Under the pieces are notes generated by a model. It saw only the letters and a list, made by a program, of their open reading frames with translations, ran no database searches and was not told the origin of the DNA. Position numbers and translations under genes: made by a program. Shown in pieces: positions 17,285 to 26,762 of a stretch of 64,000 nt of DNA. Positions within the stretch are counted from its first letter, which is position 1, and every line of letters begins with the position of its first letter. Origin of the DNA: Gammaproteobacteria bacterium (GTDB lineage Bacteria > Pseudomonadota > Gammaproteobacteria > Burkholderiales > Sulfuricellaceae); NCBI GenBank assembly GCA_018824405.1, contig JAHJGO010000003.1, forward strand, positions 62,001-126,000, written 5' to 3'.

Positions 17285-20200
17285 TGCTCACCCGGATAAT
17301 TGAATTTTCCCTGACCCAGCGTCTGCTGGTGGTGCTCCTGACCCTGCTGCTGATCGGCGGCGGTGTCTACGCCTACAAGAACCTGCCGATCGACGCCTTC
17401 CCCGATGTTTCCTCGACCCAGGTCAAGGTGATCATCAAGGCGCCGGGCATGACGCCGGAGGAAGTCGAGGCGCGCATTGCCGCGCCGATCGAGGTGGAAC
17501 TGCTCGGTATCCCGAACAAGAAGATATTGCGCTCGGTATCGAAATACGCACTCACCGACATCACCCTGGATTTCGAGGAAGGCACCGACATCTACTGGGC
17601 GCGCAACCAGGTGGGCGAGCGTCTGGCCAATGTGATGAAAGACCTGCCAGCCAATATCAGCGGCGGTCTGGCGCCCATCACCACGCCGCTGGGCGAAATG
17701 CTGATGTTCACCATCGAAGGTGGCGATCTTTCCCTGGCGGAGCGGCGTTCGCTGCTGGACTGGGTGATTCGCCCGGCCTTGCGTACTCTCCCCGGCGTGG
17801 CGGATGTCAACGCGCTGGGCGGACTGGTGCGCAGCTTCGAGGTGGTGCCCGATAGCGCGGCGCTGCAGGCGCGCAATATCTCGCTGGAAACTTTGCAGGG
17901 AGCGCTGGAAAGCAATAACCGCAACGATGGCGCCGGGCGTCTGGGGGACGGCGAGGAAGTGCTGCTGGTGCGCGCCGAGGGTGCCATCCAGAAGCTGGAA
18001 GACGTCAGCGCCATTGTCGTCACCAGCCGTGGCGGCATGACGGTGCGCGTGGGCGATGTGGCGAAGGTGCGCATCGGGTCGCTGACCCGCTATGGCGCTG
18101 TCACCAAGGATGGCAAGGGCGAAGCGGTGGAAGGGCTGGTGCTGGGCCTGCGTGGTGCCAATGCGCAGCAGGTGGTGGACGGCGTGCGTGCCAAGCTCAA
18201 GGAACTGGCCCCGGCATTGCCCAAGGGCGTGACCACCCAGATGTTCTACGATCGCGGCAATCTGGTCGAGCGCGCTGTGGGCACCGTCACCAAGGCGCTG
18301 ATGGAAGCCATCGTGCTGGTGGTGATCCTGCTGCTGCTGTTCCTCGGCAATCTGCGTGCCGCCCTGGTGGTGGCCGCGGTGCTGCCGCTGGCGGCATTGA
18401 TTACCTTCATCCTGATGAGCCGCTTCGGCATGTCGGCCAACCTGATGAGCCTCGGTGGGCTGGCGATTGCCATCGGCATGCTGGTGGATGCGGCGGTGGT
18501 GGTGGTGGAGAACATCGTCTCCCATCTCGCTCACGACAATTCGGTTAAAAAACTGCCCTATCTGCATGTGGTCTATCGTGCCGTGCGCGAGGTCGCAGCG
18601 CCGGTGCTGTCGGGCATTCTGGTCATCATCGTGGTGTTCCTGCCCCTGCTCACGCTGCAAGGGCTGGAGGGCAAGCTGTTCATCCCGGTGGCGCTGACCA
18701 TCGTGTTTGCCCTGTCGGGTTCGCTGCTGCTGTCGCTTACCGTGATCCCGGTGCTGGCTTCATTCATGCTCAAGCAGGCCAGCCATGAAGATCCCTGGCT
18801 GGTCCGGAAGTCCCTGGCGATCTACGAGCCGGCCCTGCGCTGGGCGCTGGTCAACCAGCGCAAGGTGGTGATTGCCGCGCTGGCGGCAATGGTCGTGACG
18901 GCTGGGGTTTACACCCAGATCGGCAAGACCTTCATGCCGACCATGGACGAGGGCGACCTGATCATCGGCGTGGAAAAATTGCCTTCCATCAGCCTGGAAC
19001 AATCGGTGGCGCTGGATCTGCTCCTGCAGCAGGCCATCATGGCGCGGGTGCCGGAAGTTAAAGGGGTGGTGGCGCGGGTTGGGTCCGACGAACTCGGGCT
19101 CGATCCGATGGGCCTGAATCAGACCGATACTTTCCTGGTTCTCAAGCCACGCGAAGAATGGCGCAAGCCGGACAAGGAGTGGCTCATGGACGAACTGCGC
19201 GTGGTGCTGAAGGACTTCCCCGGCATTGCCTACAGTTTCACCCAGCCGATCGATATGCGGGTATCCGAAATGATCATCGGCGTGCGCGGCGATGTTGCGG
19301 TGAAGCTGTTTGGTCCGGATCTGGACGCGCTCAACCGCATGTCCGAGCAGATCGAAACAACGCTCAAGGGCGTGAAGGGCAGCGAAGACGTGTACCGGGT
19401 CATGAACGATGGCGTGCAGTACCTGAAAATCGAAATCGACCGGCTGGCAGCCGGACGCGTGGGGCTTTCCGTGGACAAGATCGAAAATGCCCTGCGCACC
19501 CAGCTGGAAGGCACGCAGGTGGGCACGGTGCTGGAAGGCAACCGGCGTACCCCGGTGCTGCTGCGCGGTGATGACGAGCTGCGCCTGTCGCCTGCCCGCT
19601 TTGCCGAAATCCGCCTCACGCTGGAGGATGGCCAAAGCATTCCGCTGTCTGCCGTAGCGCATCTGAAACGCGTTGGCGGCCCGGTCAAGATCGACCGCGA
19701 GAATGCCAGTCGCTATGTCGTGGTGCAGGCCAATGTGCGCGGTCGCGATCTGGTCGGCTTCGTGGAGGAGGCCAAGCAGGCAGTGGCCCAGCAGGTGAAG
19801 ATGCCAACCGGCTACAGCACGGTCTGGGGCGGCCAGTTCGAGAACCAGCAGCGCGCGGCGGCCCGCCTTACCGTGGTGGTGCCGGTGGCGCTGGGGCTGA
19901 TCTACATGCTGCTGTTTTCCACTTTCGGTTCCCTGCGGCAGGCGGCGCTGGTGTTTGCCAACATTCCGTTTGCCCTGATCGGCGGCGTGTTCGCATTGTG
20001 GCTGTCGCGTGAGTACCTTTCCGTGCCGGCTTCGGTCGGATTCATCGCCCTGCTGGGTATCGCGGTGCTCAATGGCGTGGTGATGGTGAGCTATTTCAAC
20101 CAGCTGCGTGCGCAGGGTATGGCACTGGCCGAGGTGGTGGTGGAAGGCTCCAAGCGCCGGCTGAGGCCGGTGCTGATGACCGCCGGCATCACGGCCTTCG

Positions 20201-20358
20201 GCCTGGTCCCGCTGCTGTTTGCCAGCGGGCCGGGGTCGGAGATCCAGAAACCGCTGGCCATCGTGGTGATCGGCGGGCTGGTGACCTCCACCCTGCTGAC
20301 CCTGATTCTGTTGCCGATGCTGTATCAGCGCTTCGGTTTTGACGCGGAGGACAAATAA
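17284..20358 (+). CDS. Heavy-metal RND efflux pump (CzcA/CusA family)
   Basis: A 1024-residue inner-membrane proton/metal antiporter of the HME-RND type. It begins MLTRIIEFSLTQRLL with the first membrane helix, has two large periplasmic loops and twelve predicted helices, and shows the helix-4 motif GMLVDAAVVVVENIVSH used for proton relay. The ATG at 17284 overlaps the adaptor stop by one base; an adjacent GTG at 17281 is less likely. DUF3240 and outer-membrane factor genes follow, so all parts of a tripartite pump are present. It differs clearly from the copper-type pump at 43913-47167, which argues for a different metal. Confidence 0.94.
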   Translation: MLTRIIEFSLTQRLLVVLLTLLLIGGGVYAYKNLPIDAFPDVSSTQVKVIIKAPGMTPEEVEARIAAPIEVELLGIPNKKILRSVSKYALTDITLDFEEGTDIYWARNQVGERLANVMKDLPANISGGLAPITTPLGEMLMFTIEGGDLSLAERRSLLDWVIRPALRTLPGVADVNALGGLVRSFEVVPDSAALQARNISLETLQGALESNNRNDGAGRLGDGEEVLLVRAEGAIQKLEDVSAIVVTSRGGMTVRVGDVAKVRIGSLTRYGAVTKDGKGEAVEGLVLGLRGANAQQVVDGVRAKLKELAPALPKGVTTQMFYDRGNLVERAVGTVTKALMEAIVLVVILLLLFLGNLRAALVVAAVLPLAALITFILMSRFGMSANLMSLGGLAIAIGMLVDAAVVVVENIVSHLAHDNSVKKLPYLHVVYRAVREVAAPVLSGILVIIVVFLPLLTLQGLEGKLFIPVALTIVFALSGSLLLSLTVIPVLASFMLKQASHEDPWLVRKSLAIYEPALRWALVNQRKVVIAALAAMVVTAGVYTQIGKTFMPTMDEGDLIIGVEKLPSISLEQSVALDLLLQQAIMARVPEVKGVVARVGSDELGLDPMGLNQTDTFLVLKPREEWRKPDKEWLMDELRVVLKDFPGIAYSFTQPIDMRVSEMIIGVRGDVAVKLFGPDLDALNRMSEQIETTLKGVKGSEDVYRVMNDGVQYLKIEIDRLAAGRVGLSVDKIENALRTQLEGTQVGTVLEGNRRTPVLLRGDDELRLSPARFAEIRLTLEDGQSIPLSAVAHLKRVGGPVKIDRENASRYVVVQANVRGRDLVGFVEEAKQAVAQQVKMPTGYSTVWGGQFENQQRAAARLTVVVPVALGLIYMLLFSTFGSLRQAALVFANIPFALIGGVFALWLSREYLSVPASVGFIALLGIAVLNGVVMVSYFNQLRAQGMALAEVVVEGSKRRLRPVLMTAGITAFGLVPLLFASGPGSEIQKPLAIVVIGGLVTSTLLTLILLPMLYQRFGFDAEDK

Positions 20359-20359
20359 C

Positions 20360-20671
20360 ATGAAACAGCTCGATTGTTGCCTGACCATCATTTTCCCCCG
20401 TGCTCTGGAGGAAAATCTGGTGGATAACCTCCTGACGCATCCTGACCTTGCGTCGGGTTTTACCACCAGCCATGTCGAGGGACATGGCGCTGGCGCGGCT
20501 TTTCACAGTGTGCAGGAGCAGGTGCGCGGTCGCGCCCACCGCTCGCAGATGCAGATTGTCATGAACCGGGAAGATGCGGCCACGCTGGTGGCGCATTTGA
20601 AAGCGGAACTGCCAAATCGCGAGGTGGCGTACTGGATTACGCCGGTAATGGAATTCGGGAGACTCGCATGA
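20360..20671 (+). CDS. DUF3240 family protein
   Basis: A 103-residue small cytoplasmic protein starting MKQLDCCLTIIFPRALEENL, matching the DUF3240 family that often sits inside betaproteobacterial heavy-metal RND operons. It has a ferredoxin-like/PII-like feel with HVEGHGAGAAF in the middle, but function is unknown. It begins one base after the pump stop and its own stop overlaps the outer-membrane factor start by four bases (ATGA), so expression should be coupled. Confidence 0.85.
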   Translation: MKQLDCCLTIIFPRALEENLVDNLLTHPDLASGFTTSHVEGHGAGAAFHSVQEQVRGRAHRSQMQIVMNREDAATLVAHLKAELPNREVAYWITPVMEFGRLA

Positions 20672-21936
20672 AATCAAGATGGATAGCCAGTGTAATGGCA
20701 GCCATGGTGGCGCAATCCGCCTGGGCTGCCGATTTTAAAGAGTATTCAGACCTGCCCCCGCAGGCCATGGTGCAGCAGGTGCTGCAAAGTCACCCTTCGG
20801 TCATGGCGGCCCGTTCCGGCATCAAGGCGGGCGAGGCTGCGCGCGACCGTTTGGAAGCGGGCAGTCATGAATTCAGTGTCACTGCAGGTGCGGCACGCAG
20901 GCGGGTGGTAGATAGCGGCGAACGACTGCGCGACTGGAGCGTGGGCCTCGAACGTGCTGTGCGCCTGCCACGCAAGGCCGAACTGGACAACGCGCTTGGC
21001 CAGCAGGGACTGGTGCTGACGCAGAATGCCTATGGCGATGCCATGCACGAGGCGGGACGCAGCCTGTTGTCGGGATGGTTCCTCTGGCTGCGTGAACGGG
21101 CTCAGAGCGAACAGTGGCAGCAGCAGGCGGAGGTGCTGAAGCAGCAGCATGATGTCGTGGCGCGTCGCGTCAAGGCAGGCGATGCCGCCCGGCTGGAGGA
21201 AGAGCTGGCCCAGGCCGCGATGATGCAGGCTGAAATTTCACTGCAACAGGCACGACTGCGTGCTGACAATGCCAGGGGCAATCTGTCCCGTTATTTCCCT
21301 ACGCTGGCGTTACCGGCGCAGCCGGTCGCAGTGGAGAAGAGACAGCCCCTGAGTCAGGATCTTGCCTACTGGCTGGACCTGGGGTTGGATCACAATCATG
21401 AACTGATGCTTGCCCATGCAGCGTCGAAGGTGGCCCAGCTGACAGCTCAGCGCGCCGATGCCGAGCGCGTTCCCGATCCCAGCCTGGGGTTGCACTACCT
21501 TTCCGAGCGCAACGGCAGCGAGAACGTGACCGGCTTGTATGTCACCCTGCCTCTGCCAGGCGGAGCGCGCCGCGCAGCAAGTGCCGAATCGCAAGCCCAC
21601 GCGGAAATGGCCGCCCAGCGTGAAGCGCTGGTGCAGCGCCGGATCGAGGCTGAGATCAGCGCCGCTTACAACAGCGCAAAAGCGTCTTACGCCAGTTGGC
21701 AGAGCGCCAGTGCCGCAAGCGAGCTGATACAGCGCAACGAGGCAAAAATGGCGCGCGCCTACGAACTTGGCGAGATGGGCTTGAATGACGTGCTGCTGGC
21801 CCGGCGGCAGGGCATGGAGTCACGTCTGGTCGCCACCCTGGCCCGCTTCGAGGCGGCTGAAACCTACTATCGCCTGCTGCTGGATACCCACCAGTTATGG
21901 CCACTGGGGAGTGAAGAAGGGGAGGGGCATCACTAG
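20668..21936 (+). CDS. TolC-family outer-membrane factor (CzcC type)
   Basis: A 422-residue secreted protein (signal peptide within MKSRWIASVMAAMVAQSAWA) with two long helical repeats typical of the TolC/CzcC family, expected to form the trimeric outer-membrane duct of the metal pump encoded upstream. It is the last gene of the operon and overlaps DUF3240 by four bases. Downstream lies a short palindromic-repeat fragment and then the convergent ccdB gene. No unusual features. Confidence 0.9.
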   Translation: MKSRWIASVMAAMVAQSAWAADFKEYSDLPPQAMVQQVLQSHPSVMAARSGIKAGEAARDRLEAGSHEFSVTAGAARRRVVDSGERLRDWSVGLERAVRLPRKAELDNALGQQGLVLTQNAYGDAMHEAGRSLLSGWFLWLRERAQSEQWQQQAEVLKQQHDVVARRVKAGDAARLEEELAQAAMMQAEISLQQARLRADNARGNLSRYFPTLALPAQPVAVEKRQPLSQDLAYWLDLGLDHNHELMLAHAASKVAQLTAQRADAERVPDPSLGLHYLSERNGSENVTGLYVTLPLPGGARRAASAESQAHAEMAAQREALVQRRIEAEISAAYNSAKASYASWQSASAASELIQRNEAKMARAYELGEMGLNDVLLARRQGMESRLVATLARFEAAETYYRLLLDTHQLWPLGSEEGEGHH

Positions 21937-21942
21937 TCGGCA

Positions 21943-21970
21943 CCTTCCCTGACAAGGGGGAGGGGTTGTG
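21943..21970. repeat. Fragment of a REP-like G/C-rich repeat
   Basis: CCTTCCCTGACAAGGGGGAG followed by GGGTTG resembles one half of the longer palindromic element inserted in the copper pump gene (around 45876-45912, where CCCCTGATAAGGGGAGG is followed by GGGAGGGGTTG). The match is partial and was found by eye. Confidence 0.45.
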
Positions 21971-21981
21971 GATATTCCTGC

Positions 21982-22311
21982 TTATCTCCAGGCGCGGGTT
22001 AGCAGTTCATCCAGCGCTTCGGTGATAAGGTCTCCATCCTGAGCCAGCGAGCTTAGCTTTTCACCTAATTGATCTGTGGCTACAGACACGATTTCCAGGG
22101 GATGCAGAACGACTTCCACCCCCTCGATGGTGAATACCGGGTTCATGCTCGAATCGGTCATTGCGGCAGAGTTGCCGAGTTCGGAGCGGCGTACCAGGGG
22201 GATGACCACCCGGCGGCGGTATTTGTCGAACAGTGAGGACTGAACTACCACGACATAGGGGATGGCTTCCCGCTGTCGTCCGGTATTCCGGTGCACATCG
22301 AACTGAGCCAT
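21982..22311 (-). CDS. ccdB: CcdB-family toxin
   Basis: A 109-residue toxin of the CcdB family, whose characterised members poison DNA gyrase. Family features are the N-terminus MAQFDVHRNTG, the IPYVVVVQSSLFDKY strand, the RRVVIPLVRR segment and the short C-terminal helix ending LLTRAWR. The final Trp-Arg differs from the Gly-Ile ending of F-plasmid CcdB, so toxicity is not assured. Its start immediately follows the ccdA stop with no gap, as usual for antitoxin-toxin pairs. Confidence 0.9.
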   Translation of the reverse strand: MAQFDVHRNTGRQREAIPYVVVVQSSLFDKYRRRVVIPLVRRSELGNSAAMTDSSMNPVFTIEGVEVVLHPLEIVSVATDQLGEKLSSLAQDGDLITEALDELLTRAWR

Positions 22312-22563
22312 TTACAGGGTCGAGTGTTCGTCGGCAAACGAACCATGATGCGCGTTAAAGGCATTCCATGTTTCGGCTGCGCTGTCGGCCTGGCGCGTCC
22401 TAGCTTGCCGTGCTTCATTTTGTTTTGCTACATACTCGGCAAGCAAGGATTCAACAACTGCCGAAAGATTGTTTGTCATCCCTTTTGCCTGCGTGACCAG
22501 ATCTTCGTTCAGCGTCAGATTGACTGGGCGTTTACGCGACTGATTGTTTGGTGTGGCTCTCAT
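22312..22563 (-). CDS. ccdA: CcdA-family antitoxin
   Basis: An 83-residue antitoxin. The N-terminal part (RKRPVNLTLNEDLVTQAKG) fits a ribbon-helix-helix DNA-binding domain, and the C-terminal tail (AETWNAFNAHHGSFADEHS) fits the flexible toxin-neutralising segment. It is upstream of and adjacent to ccdB on the minus strand. A GGAGG lies 6 bases before the ATG, inside a 14-bp inverted repeat that probably serves as operator. The chromosomal setting beside fba suggests an inherited or stabilising module rather than a plasmid one. Confidence 0.9.
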   Translation of the reverse strand: MRATPNNQSRKRPVNLTLNEDLVTQAKGMTNNLSAVVESLLAEYVAKQNEARQARTRQADSAAETWNAFNAHHGSFADEHSTL

Positions 22564-22569
22564 GAATTA

Positions 22570-22600
22570 CCTCCTATGCGCATGATATGCGTATAGGAGG
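22570..22600 (-). promoter_or_regulatory. Inverted repeat covering the ccdA ribosome binding site
   Basis: CCTCCTATGCGCAT (22570-22583) and ATGCGTATAGGAGG (22587-22600) form 14-bp arms with one mismatch and a 3-base spacer. The arm next to ccdA contains its GGAGG. It is a likely operator for the CcdA-CcdB complex, and if transcribed it could also fold and hide the ribosome binding site. Confidence 0.65.
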
Positions 22601-22609
22601 GATTTTGAA

Positions 22610-22654
22610 AGCCGTTGTCTTCACAGCCGTTGTCTTCACAGCCGTTGTCTTCAC
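22610..22654. repeat. Three perfect 15-bp tandem repeats
   Basis: AGCCGTTGTCTTCAC occurs three times in a row without mismatch. The last copy overlaps the final codons of the aldolase gene (stop at 22651-22653), so the other two form its 3' flank before the ccdA operator. Confidence 0.9.
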
Positions 22655-23703
22655 GCCACCGTCACATCCCGTGACAGGTACACATCCTGAATCGCATTCA
22701 GTAGCGTCACTCCATCCTCCATCGGCTTCTGGAAAGCCTTGCGCCCGGAGATCATGCCCATGCCGCCGGCGCGTTTGTTGATTACGGCGGTGCGCACTGC
22801 CTGGGCGAGGTCGTTTGCTCCGCCTGCTGCGCCGCCCGAGTTGATCATGCCGGCGCGGCCCAGGTAGCAGTTCGCCACCTGGTAGCGGGTGAGGTCGATG
22901 GGGTGTTCGCTGGTAAGTTCGCTGTAGACCTTGGGGTGGGTCTTGCCGAACTTGATTGCGGTGTAGCCGCCGTTGTTCTCGGCCTGTTTCTGCTTGATGA
23001 TGTCGGCGCCGATGGTGGCGGCGAGGTGGTTGGCCTGACCGGAGAGATCGGCGCTGGTGTGGTAGTCCACGCCGTCCTTCTTGAAAGCCGGGTTGCGCAA
23101 ATAGGCCCACAGCACCGTGGCCATGCCCAGTTCATGAGCATGCTGAAAAGCTTCCGAAATTTCCTGGATCTGGCGCCGCGATTCCTGCGATCCGTAATAT
23201 ACCATCGCGCCCACTGCCACCGCGCCCATGTCGAAGGCCTGATCGACGCTGGAGAATAACGTCTGGTCGTAGATAGTGGGGTAGGTGAGTATTTCGTTGT
23301 GGTTAATTTTGACGATGAAGGGAATCTTGTGCGCGTATTTGCGCGCCACCGAGCCGAGCACGCCGTAGGTCGAGGCGACTGCATTGGCGCCGCCCTCGAT
23401 GGCCAGCTGGATGATGTTTTCAGGATCGAAGTAGATCGGGTTGGGGGCAAATGAGGCGCCGCCGGAATGCTCCACGCCCTGATCCACCGGCAGAACGGAA
23501 AGATAGCCGCTGCCAGCAAGCCGTCCGTGGCCGAAAAGGCACTGCAGAGCGCGCATGACGCCCGGTTTTACGTCCTTGCTGGCAACCACGCGATCCACGT
23601 AATCCGGCCCCGGCAGGTGCAGCATGGAAGCAGGAATGCCGCGGCACTGGTGGTTCAGCAGGCTCTCAGCTTCGGCGCCGAGCAGGGCGGTAATATCGGT
23701 CAT
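22651..23703 (-). CDS. Class I fructose-bisphosphate aldolase
   Basis: A 350-residue Schiff-base aldolase of the DhnA/FbaB type that interconverts fructose-1,6-bisphosphate with two triose phosphates. The sequence shows [33 protein letters not shown] and the conserved [14 protein letters not shown] region; lysines in the last two stretches are candidates for the Schiff base. The Ser/Gly-rich [10 protein letters not shown] stretch fits phosphate binding. It is a lone gene, opposite to the MFS transporter. Its stop lies inside a triplicated 15-bp repeat. Confidence 0.92.
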   Translation of the reverse strand: MTDITALLGAEAESLLNHQCRGIPASMLHLPGPDYVDRVVASKDVKPGVMRALQCLFGHGRLAGSGYLSVLPVDQGVEHSGGASFAPNPIYFDPENIIQLAIEGGANAVASTYGVLGSVARKYAHKIPFIVKINHNEILTYPTIYDQTLFSSVDQAFDMGAVAVGAMVYYGSQESRRQIQEISEAFQHAHELGMATVLWAYLRNPAFKKDGVDYHTSADLSGQANHLAATIGADIIKQKQAENNGGYTAIKFGKTHPKVYSELTSEHPIDLTRYQVANCYLGRAGMINSGGAAGGANDLAQAVRTAVINKRAGGMGMISGRKAFQKPMEDGVTLLNAIQDVYLSRDVTVA

Positions 23704-23794
23704 GCTGTTCTCCTTCGCGTACGTTGGAAGGGGTTAAATATAGGCCCATGTCTGCTATCCTTCAAGCCAATTTGCATATTGCATGTACGGGTGG

Positions 23795-25093
23795 ATGATG
23801 AGTTTGAATAATCTGGCAGATGGTGTCCGGCCACGCGAGGTATGGGCCTGGGCGATGTACGATTTCGCCAACTCCGGCTATACCACGGTGGTCATTACCG
23901 CCATTTTCAATGCCTATTTTGTGGCGGTGGTGGCTGAAGGCGAGGACTGGGGAACGCTGGCCTGGTCGGCGGCGCTGGCGGTGTCCTATTTCCTGGTCAT
24001 GCTGACCGCCCCGGCGCTGGGCGCCTACGCCGATGCTTATGCCAGCAAGAAGCGCCTGCTGCTGGCCAGCACCATTGGCTGCGTGCTGTTTACCGCCGGG
24101 CTGGCGCTGGTGGGAAAGGGCGAACTTTATCTGGCCATTCCGCTGATCATTCTGAGTAATTTCTTTTTTGGGGTGGGGGAAAACCTGATTGCTGCTTTTC
24201 TTCCGGAACTGGCCAGGGGCGAGGCCATGGGCAAGGTTTCCGGCTGGGGCTGGAGTATCGGCTTTGTTGGCGGCCTGCTCAGTCTGGGTGCGTCGCTGGC
24301 CTATGTGACTTGGGCGGAAGGGCAGGGGCAGTCTGCAGCCCAGTTCGTGCCCGTCACCATGCTGATCACCGCCGGGCTATTTGCGCTGGCTGCGCTGCCC
24401 ACTTTTCTGATGCTCCGGGAACGCGCCGTTCCCCAGCTCCATTTGCAGGGCCGCGGGGTGGTGAACGAGGCATTCACCAGGCTCGGCGAGACGCTGCATC
24501 ATGCGCGCCGCTATCGTGATCTGGGGCATTTCCTGGTTTGCCTTGTGTTCTATCAGGCGGGCATCCAGGCAGTGATCGCGCTGGCCGCCATCTATGCCCA
24601 GCAGGCCATGCATTTCGGCACGCGCGAAACCATCATGCTGGTGCTGCTGGTGAATGTGACCGCGGCTGTGGGCGCCTTTGTGTTCGGCCAGATACAGGAC
24701 CGTCTGGGCCACATCCGCACCATTGCGCTGACACTGCTGGGCTGGATCGCCATGATCCTGATTGCCTGGAGCGCCGATACGCCGGGTCAGTTCTGGATCG
24801 CCGCCAACATCACCGGCTTGTGCCTGGGTGCCTCCCAGTCGGCCGGGCGGGCGCTGGTCGGCTATATGAGTCCGCCTGCGCGCAGTGCGGAGTTTTTCGG
24901 TTTATGGGGTCTGGCGGTCAAGTTGTCCGCCATTCTCGGCCCACTCACCTACGGGCTGGTGAGCTGGCTATCTGGCGGGGATCATCGCCTCGCCATCCTG
25001 ATGACGGGCAGCTATTTTCTAATCGGCCTGGTGCTGCTCAGGGGTGTGAATGCCGAACGCGGGCGGCATGCGGCTTTACTTGCGGAAGACTAA
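23795..25093 (+). CDS. MFS transporter, UMF1/Atg22-like
   Basis: An approximately 432-residue membrane protein with twelve predicted helices. The N-terminal motif VWAWAMYDFANSGYTTVV is characteristic of the UMF1 family, which also includes fungal Atg22. Substrate is unknown. A pair of ATG codons at 23795 and 23798 follow GGGTGG closely; an earlier ATG at 23783 lacks a ribosome binding site, so the exact start is uncertain by a few residues. The stop overlaps the stop of the convergent phosphate transporter gene by three bases. Confidence 0.85.
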   Translation: MMSLNNLADGVRPREVWAWAMYDFANSGYTTVVITAIFNAYFVAVVAEGEDWGTLAWSAALAVSYFLVMLTAPALGAYADAYASKKRLLLASTIGCVLFTAGLALVGKGELYLAIPLIILSNFFFGVGENLIAAFLPELARGEAMGKVSGWGWSIGFVGGLLSLGASLAYVTWAEGQGQSAAQFVPVTMLITAGLFALAALPTFLMLRERAVPQLHLQGRGVVNEAFTRLGETLHHARRYRDLGHFLVCLVFYQAGIQAVIALAAIYAQQAMHFGTRETIMLVLLVNVTAAVGAFVFGQIQDRLGHIRTIALTLLGWIAMILIAWSADTPGQFWIAANITGLCLGASQSAGRALVGYMSPPARSAEFFGLWGLAVKLSAILGPLTYGLVSWLSGGDHRLAILMTGSYFLIGLVLLRGVNAERGRHAALLAED

Positions 25094-26673
25094 AGCATGG
25101 CACCGCGGATTGCATAGTAAAGCAGTGCGCCGAGCAGCGCCGAGGCGGGCACGGTAATGACCCAGGCGGCAGCGATCCGCAAGAGGTGCGAACGTTTGAC
25201 CAGCTCGCCGCGATAAACCTTGCGCAAGCCCTTGCGTTCCTTGGAGGAAAATAGCTCCGGATTGGTGTGGGCCTTGGCTTCTTTATTAAGGGCTTCCAGC
25301 ATTCGGCCTTTTTCGAGGATAGGTGCCTTGTCAAAGCGCTGCAGGTACGCTTCGATGGCGGCCTGGTCGACCTCCGGGTGATGCGACAGGATGTCATCGA
25401 CCATGCGCGCGTAATTCGACTTGAGATATTCGCGCAGGAATCCGACGCCGAATATCCCGCCAACGGCGATGTGGGTTGAACTGACCGGCAGGCCGAACTG
25501 GCTGGCGATGATCACGGTGATGGTCGCCGCCAGGGCAACGCAGAAGGCGCGGGTCTGGTCCAGCTCGGTGATTTCTGTGCCCACGGTGCGGATCAGCTTG
25601 GGGCCGAACAGGGCCAGGCCGATGGAGATGCCGATCGCGCCCACCATCATGACCCAGAAAGGAATGGCCGACGAATCGCCGATGCTGGCATTGCCGTCCA
25701 GTACGTCAGCGATAGCCGCGAGCGGCCCGATAGCATTCGCCACGTCATTCGCGCCATGGGCGAAGCTCAGCAGGGCGGCCGCGAAAATAAGCGGGATGGT
25801 GAACATGCTGTTTACCCGCGCCTTGTCTGTCACTCCCGCTGCCGTCTGGATGCGGGATTGCCGATCGACACTCGGGCGCACCAGCAGGTAGACGACAAAT
25901 GCGACAGCCAGGCCTGCCAGCGCGGCAGAAATAAAATTCACTTTTATCAGCGCACGGACGCCCTTTAGCATCAGATAGGTCGTGAAAGCCCAGGCCATAA
26001 AGGCGACCAGCAAGGGTACGGTGCGCCGCGCGGCGGCCATCATTTCTCTCTGGTAAGTGACCTGGCGCTTGATCAGGTAGAGGAAGGCGGCAGCGATAAT
26101 GCCGCCCAGCAACGGGGAAATCACCCAGCTGGCGGTGATGGCGCCCATTTTTCCCCAGTTTGCGATGCCCCAGCCGCCGGCTGCAATGCCGGCACCCAGC
26201 ACGCCGCCAACGATGGAATGGGTGGTTGAGACAGGCGCGCCGACAGCCGTGGCGATGTTGAGCCAGATCGCGCCGGCCAGCAGGGCCGCCATCATCAGCC
26301 AGACGAAGGCGTCGGCACTGGCGACTGCGTCCTGGCTGATGATGCCGCCGCGTATGGTCTGCACCACATCCCCGCCCGCGATCAGCGCACCGGCAGCTTC
26401 GCAGACCGCCGCAATGATAAGGGCGCCGGTCATGGTCAGCGCACGCGAGCCGACGGCCGGACCAACGTTGTTGGCGACATCGTTGGCGCCGATGTTCATG
26501 GCCATGTAGCCACCGATCATGGCCGCCATGATCAGCAGGAAGCTGCCGCCGCCTTGTGCCCAGGTGTAGAACATGATGCCGGTGATGAAGAGCAGGGCGA
26601 TGCCAAACCGGAAACGTTCGCGTTGCCCCTTGCGCGTAGCTCGCTCGATTTTGTTGATGTCGGTGATTTTCAT
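25090..26673 (-). CDS. pit: PiT-family inorganic phosphate transporter
   Basis: A 527-residue membrane protein with the two PiT signature repeats: MNIGANDVANNVGPAVGSR in the N-terminal half and FAHGANDVANAIGPLAAI in the C-terminal half. It should import phosphate, as a metal-phosphate complex, using the proton or sodium gradient. The hydrophilic stretch at ~440-500 is a cytoplasmic extension. It is convergent with the MFS gene; upstream, 89 bp separate it from the end of the sigma-54 regulator gene on the same strand. Confidence 0.93.
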   Translation of the reverse strand: MKITDINKIERATRKGQRERFRFGIALLFITGIMFYTWAQGGGSFLLIMAAMIGGYMAMNIGANDVANNVGPAVGSRALTMTGALIIAAVCEAAGALIAGGDVVQTIRGGIISQDAVASADAFVWLMMAALLAGAIWLNIATAVGAPVSTTHSIVGGVLGAGIAAGGWGIANWGKMGAITASWVISPLLGGIIAAAFLYLIKRQVTYQREMMAAARRTVPLLVAFMAWAFTTYLMLKGVRALIKVNFISAALAGLAVAFVVYLLVRPSVDRQSRIQTAAGVTDKARVNSMFTIPLIFAAALLSFAHGANDVANAIGPLAAIADVLDGNASIGDSSAIPFWVMMVGAIGISIGLALFGPKLIRTVGTEITELDQTRAFCVALAATITVIIASQFGLPVSSTHIAVGGIFGVGFLREYLKSNYARMVDDILSHHPEVDQAAIEAYLQRFDKAPILEKGRMLEALNKEAKAHTNPELFSSKERKGLRKVYRGELVKRSHLLRIAAAWVITVPASALLGALLYYAIRGAML

Positions 26674-26762
26674 GATCGATGGTCTTGAGAATGGAAATTC
26701 ATTTGTGCCAGGGGGAAGTGTCTTGGGGAATCCTCGTGCTTGTCAAACGCAATTGCGATGCT

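Noticed and set aside
17173-18660. Long antisense open frame (495 codons) opposite the first RND pump gene, rich in His and Gln
   Set aside because: It is the mirror of GC-rich codon use in the pump gene, which is clearly real; no start signal or domain.
18760-20466. Second long antisense open frame (568 codons) in the same pump gene
   Set aside because: Same cause: biased third positions on the coding strand keep the opposite frame open.
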